A stretch of 46,289 nt of DNA from Actinomortierella ambigua (taxonomy: Eukaryota; Mortierellomycota; Mortierellomycetes; Mortierellales; Mortierellaceae), in contig JAAAJB010000264.1 in assembly GCA_016098155.1 (NCBI GenBank), positions 1 to 46,289 of the forward strand, written 5' to 3'. A program made the translations under genes and the position numbers. The notes under the pieces were generated by a model. That model was not told where the DNA came from. It saw only the letters and a list, made by a program, of their open reading frames with translations, and searched no databases. Below are positions 44,957 through 46,289 of the stretch, piece after piece (the first letter of the stretch is position 1; every line of letters begins with the position of its first letter).

Positions 44957-46264
44957 ATGCAGTCCCCATCGAGTCCCTCATTACAAGATGCCAACAGCAT
45001 CATCAGTCTGGAAAGCCTTGACAGCCTTGTCGAGAGCATCCGGCAGCGCCGCCGCAAGGTTAAGGCTATGCCAGACGCCTGCAGAGAGTTGAACGAGCAC
45101 TGCGAGCTCGCCTATGACGTCGCACGACAGGCGATATCCAACAGCGTCGACCATCAGCGCCTCTCTAAAGCACTCGGGCAAGTCAGCACACTCTTCAGCA
45201 AGATGTCATCGAGCTGGTATATCTGGACGACCGGCTCAAACCTCGGCAGCAAAATCACAACAGCTAGAGGCGAAGTTTCAGAGGCATTGAACACCTATCT
45301 CGACCTGCCACCAACGCCGAATAGTGGTTTGGACGTCCAGCAGACAACGCCCGAGCAGACTGCCTTGCAGCGAGAGCTGGCGGAGCTTACAAAGTCCTTG
45401 AAGGAAGCCGAGAGGCCACGAGGCAAGGCGTTGAAGATTTACGAAAGGGGCGTCGTCTACATCTCTCCAGAAGCTCTTGCCCGATGGATCACCAACCTTG
45501 GCATGTTTTTGGAGAAAGTCGATCTGCAGACCGTTCGTTTCGGGGAGCTCTTTTGGACCTTCTTTGGCGACGGCATGGTCCTGGTCAAGTGCGTTAGCAA
45601 CATCCCCGGCACTACCAAAGAGGACACCATCCAGCGCGTCAAGGCTCTCACCCATTGGATGAGACACTGCGAGGGCATTATGCAGGTGCAGGCCATTCAG
45701 TTCCCAGACATGATCATCTATGGTTCCAAGAACGCAATCCCGCTGGATGTTTACCTCCGTCAGAACGAGCTCGATTCCAGAGACAAATGGGTCCTGGCGC
45801 TCAAGATCGCGAGTGCTCTCAGCTATGTCCACGGTTGCGAAATTATTCACCGAGACATCCGCGCAGCCAGCGTCTTCATGGTGGAGGAAACCCCAGGTGT
45901 ATTCGAACCAAAGCTCGCTGGCTTTGAGATTTGCCGCAGCGAGGCTTCCGTGTCCATCGGCCCACGAGACGACGATGTGTGGCATTCGCCGGAGAGAAGG
46001 CATGGCTCCAGTAAGGAAACAGATGTCTATGCATTCGGTGTGCTGATGTACGAGATTGCCATGGGTGGCCCTCCACCATGCACTGTGCACACTACCCCAC
46101 CTGGAATGGCGCTCCGACAAAATGTGGATATTTGGGTAGCCATGTCCACTCCGGCGTTCTCATCGCCTAGATACGTTAAATTGATGAGACGGTGCCTGGC
46201 CGAGGATTTCCTGAGCCGCCCCTCGATGGCAGATGTGTTCACTGAGCTGTCTGACGGATACTAG
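44957..46264 (+). CDS. MLKL-like protein: helical N-terminal domain plus pseudokinase
   Basis: Single-exon gene, 435 aa from the ATG at 44957 (MQSPSSPSL); an in-frame ATG at 44840 would add 39 residues read from the C/T-rich leader. Residues 10-115 look like a four-helix bundle (LDSLVESIRQRRRKVK, DACRELNEHCELAYDVARQ, LGQVSTLFSKM, ITTARGEVSEALNTYLDL). A short coiled segment follows (TALQRELAELTKSLKEAE, 137-154), then a kinase fold at about 160-435. Lys211 (VLVKCV) and HRD (298-300) are kept, but the catalytic loop reads HRDIRAAS, with Ser for the metal-binding Asn, and DFG is GFE (322-324, in KLAGFEICR). SPE replaces APE. GFE and the bundle-brace-pseudokinase order are those of animal MLKL, the necroptosis executor. 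Catalysis is therefore unlikely. A cell-death or signalling role is inference; a generic TKL pseudokinase is the alternative. Confidence 0.75.
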   Translation: MQSPSSPSLQDANSIISLESLDSLVESIRQRRRKVKAMPDACRELNEHCELAYDVARQAISNSVDHQRLSKALGQVSTLFSKMSSSWYIWTTGSNLGSKITTARGEVSEALNTYLDLPPTPNSGLDVQQTTPEQTALQRELAELTKSLKEAERPRGKALKIYERGVVYISPEALARWITNLGMFLEKVDLQTVRFGELFWTFFGDGMVLVKCVSNIPGTTKEDTIQRVKALTHWMRHCEGIMQVQAIQFPDMIIYGSKNAIPLDVYLRQNELDSRDKWVLALKIASALSYVHGCEIIHRDIRAASVFMVEETPGVFEPKLAGFEICRSEASVSIGPRDDDVWHSPERRHGSSKETDVYAFGVLMYEIAMGGPPPCTVHTTPPGMALRQNVDIWVAMSTPAFSSPRYVKLMRRCLAEDFLSRPSMADVFTELSDGY

Positions 46265-46289
46265 TTCTCGTTCCTCGCCTGCACCGTAC

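Overview
This 46.3 kb window is nuclear DNA of a filamentous fungus. Most genes are split by short GT-AG introns (about 50-150 nt, a few longer), they are densely packed on both strands, and the products are typically eukaryotic. The protein styles and the large F-box/LRR genes suggest an early-diverging lineage, most likely Mucoromycota (Mortierellomycotina-like). That placement is inference; no marker gene here fixes it.

Layout. The left edge (1-2.4 kb) holds the 3' end of an unrecognised plus-strand gene and degraded-looking minus-strand coding remnants. From 2.7 to 22.2 kb the genes are: an Old Yellow Enzyme (class III-like), a CDT2-type WD40 protein, U2AF1 (minus), the cytosolic Fe-S assembly ATPase NBP35, a GOST/GPR107-type seven-helix Golgi protein (minus), the complex I assembly methyltransferase NDUFAF7, a KNL1/Spc7 kinetochore scaffold of about 1372 aa, and an intronless F-box/LRR protein. 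A diverged paralogue of that F-box gene follows tail-to-tail on the minus strand. From 25.9 kb come a Wee1-family kinase, mitochondrial MutS homologue MSH1 (minus), a 4.1 kb gene-poor pyrimidine-rich stretch, a YANK/STK32-type AGC kinase, the beta subunit of the AP-1 (or AP-1/2) clathrin adaptor, and at the right end a single-exon protein with a helical N-terminus and a pseudokinase domain in which DFG is GFE, the layout of MLKL.

I rebuilt exon structures by hand. For every multi-exon gene reported as a CDS the exons sum to a multiple of three and the splice phases agree. One intron uses a GC donor.

How the genes relate. There is no operon or biosynthetic cluster. Several genes serve the cell cycle (CDT2, KNL1, Wee1; possibly the F-box proteins as SCF receptors) and several serve mitochondria or Fe-S proteins (NBP35, NDUFAF7, MSH1), but adjacency is probably only gene density. 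Head-to-head pairs (U2AF1/NBP35, GOST/NDUFAF7) share promoter regions of about 200 bp. Tail-to-tail pairs (CDT2/U2AF1, F-box A/B, Wee1/MSH1) have close or overlapping 3' ends. The most noteworthy item is the MLKL-like pseudokinase at 44957-46264.
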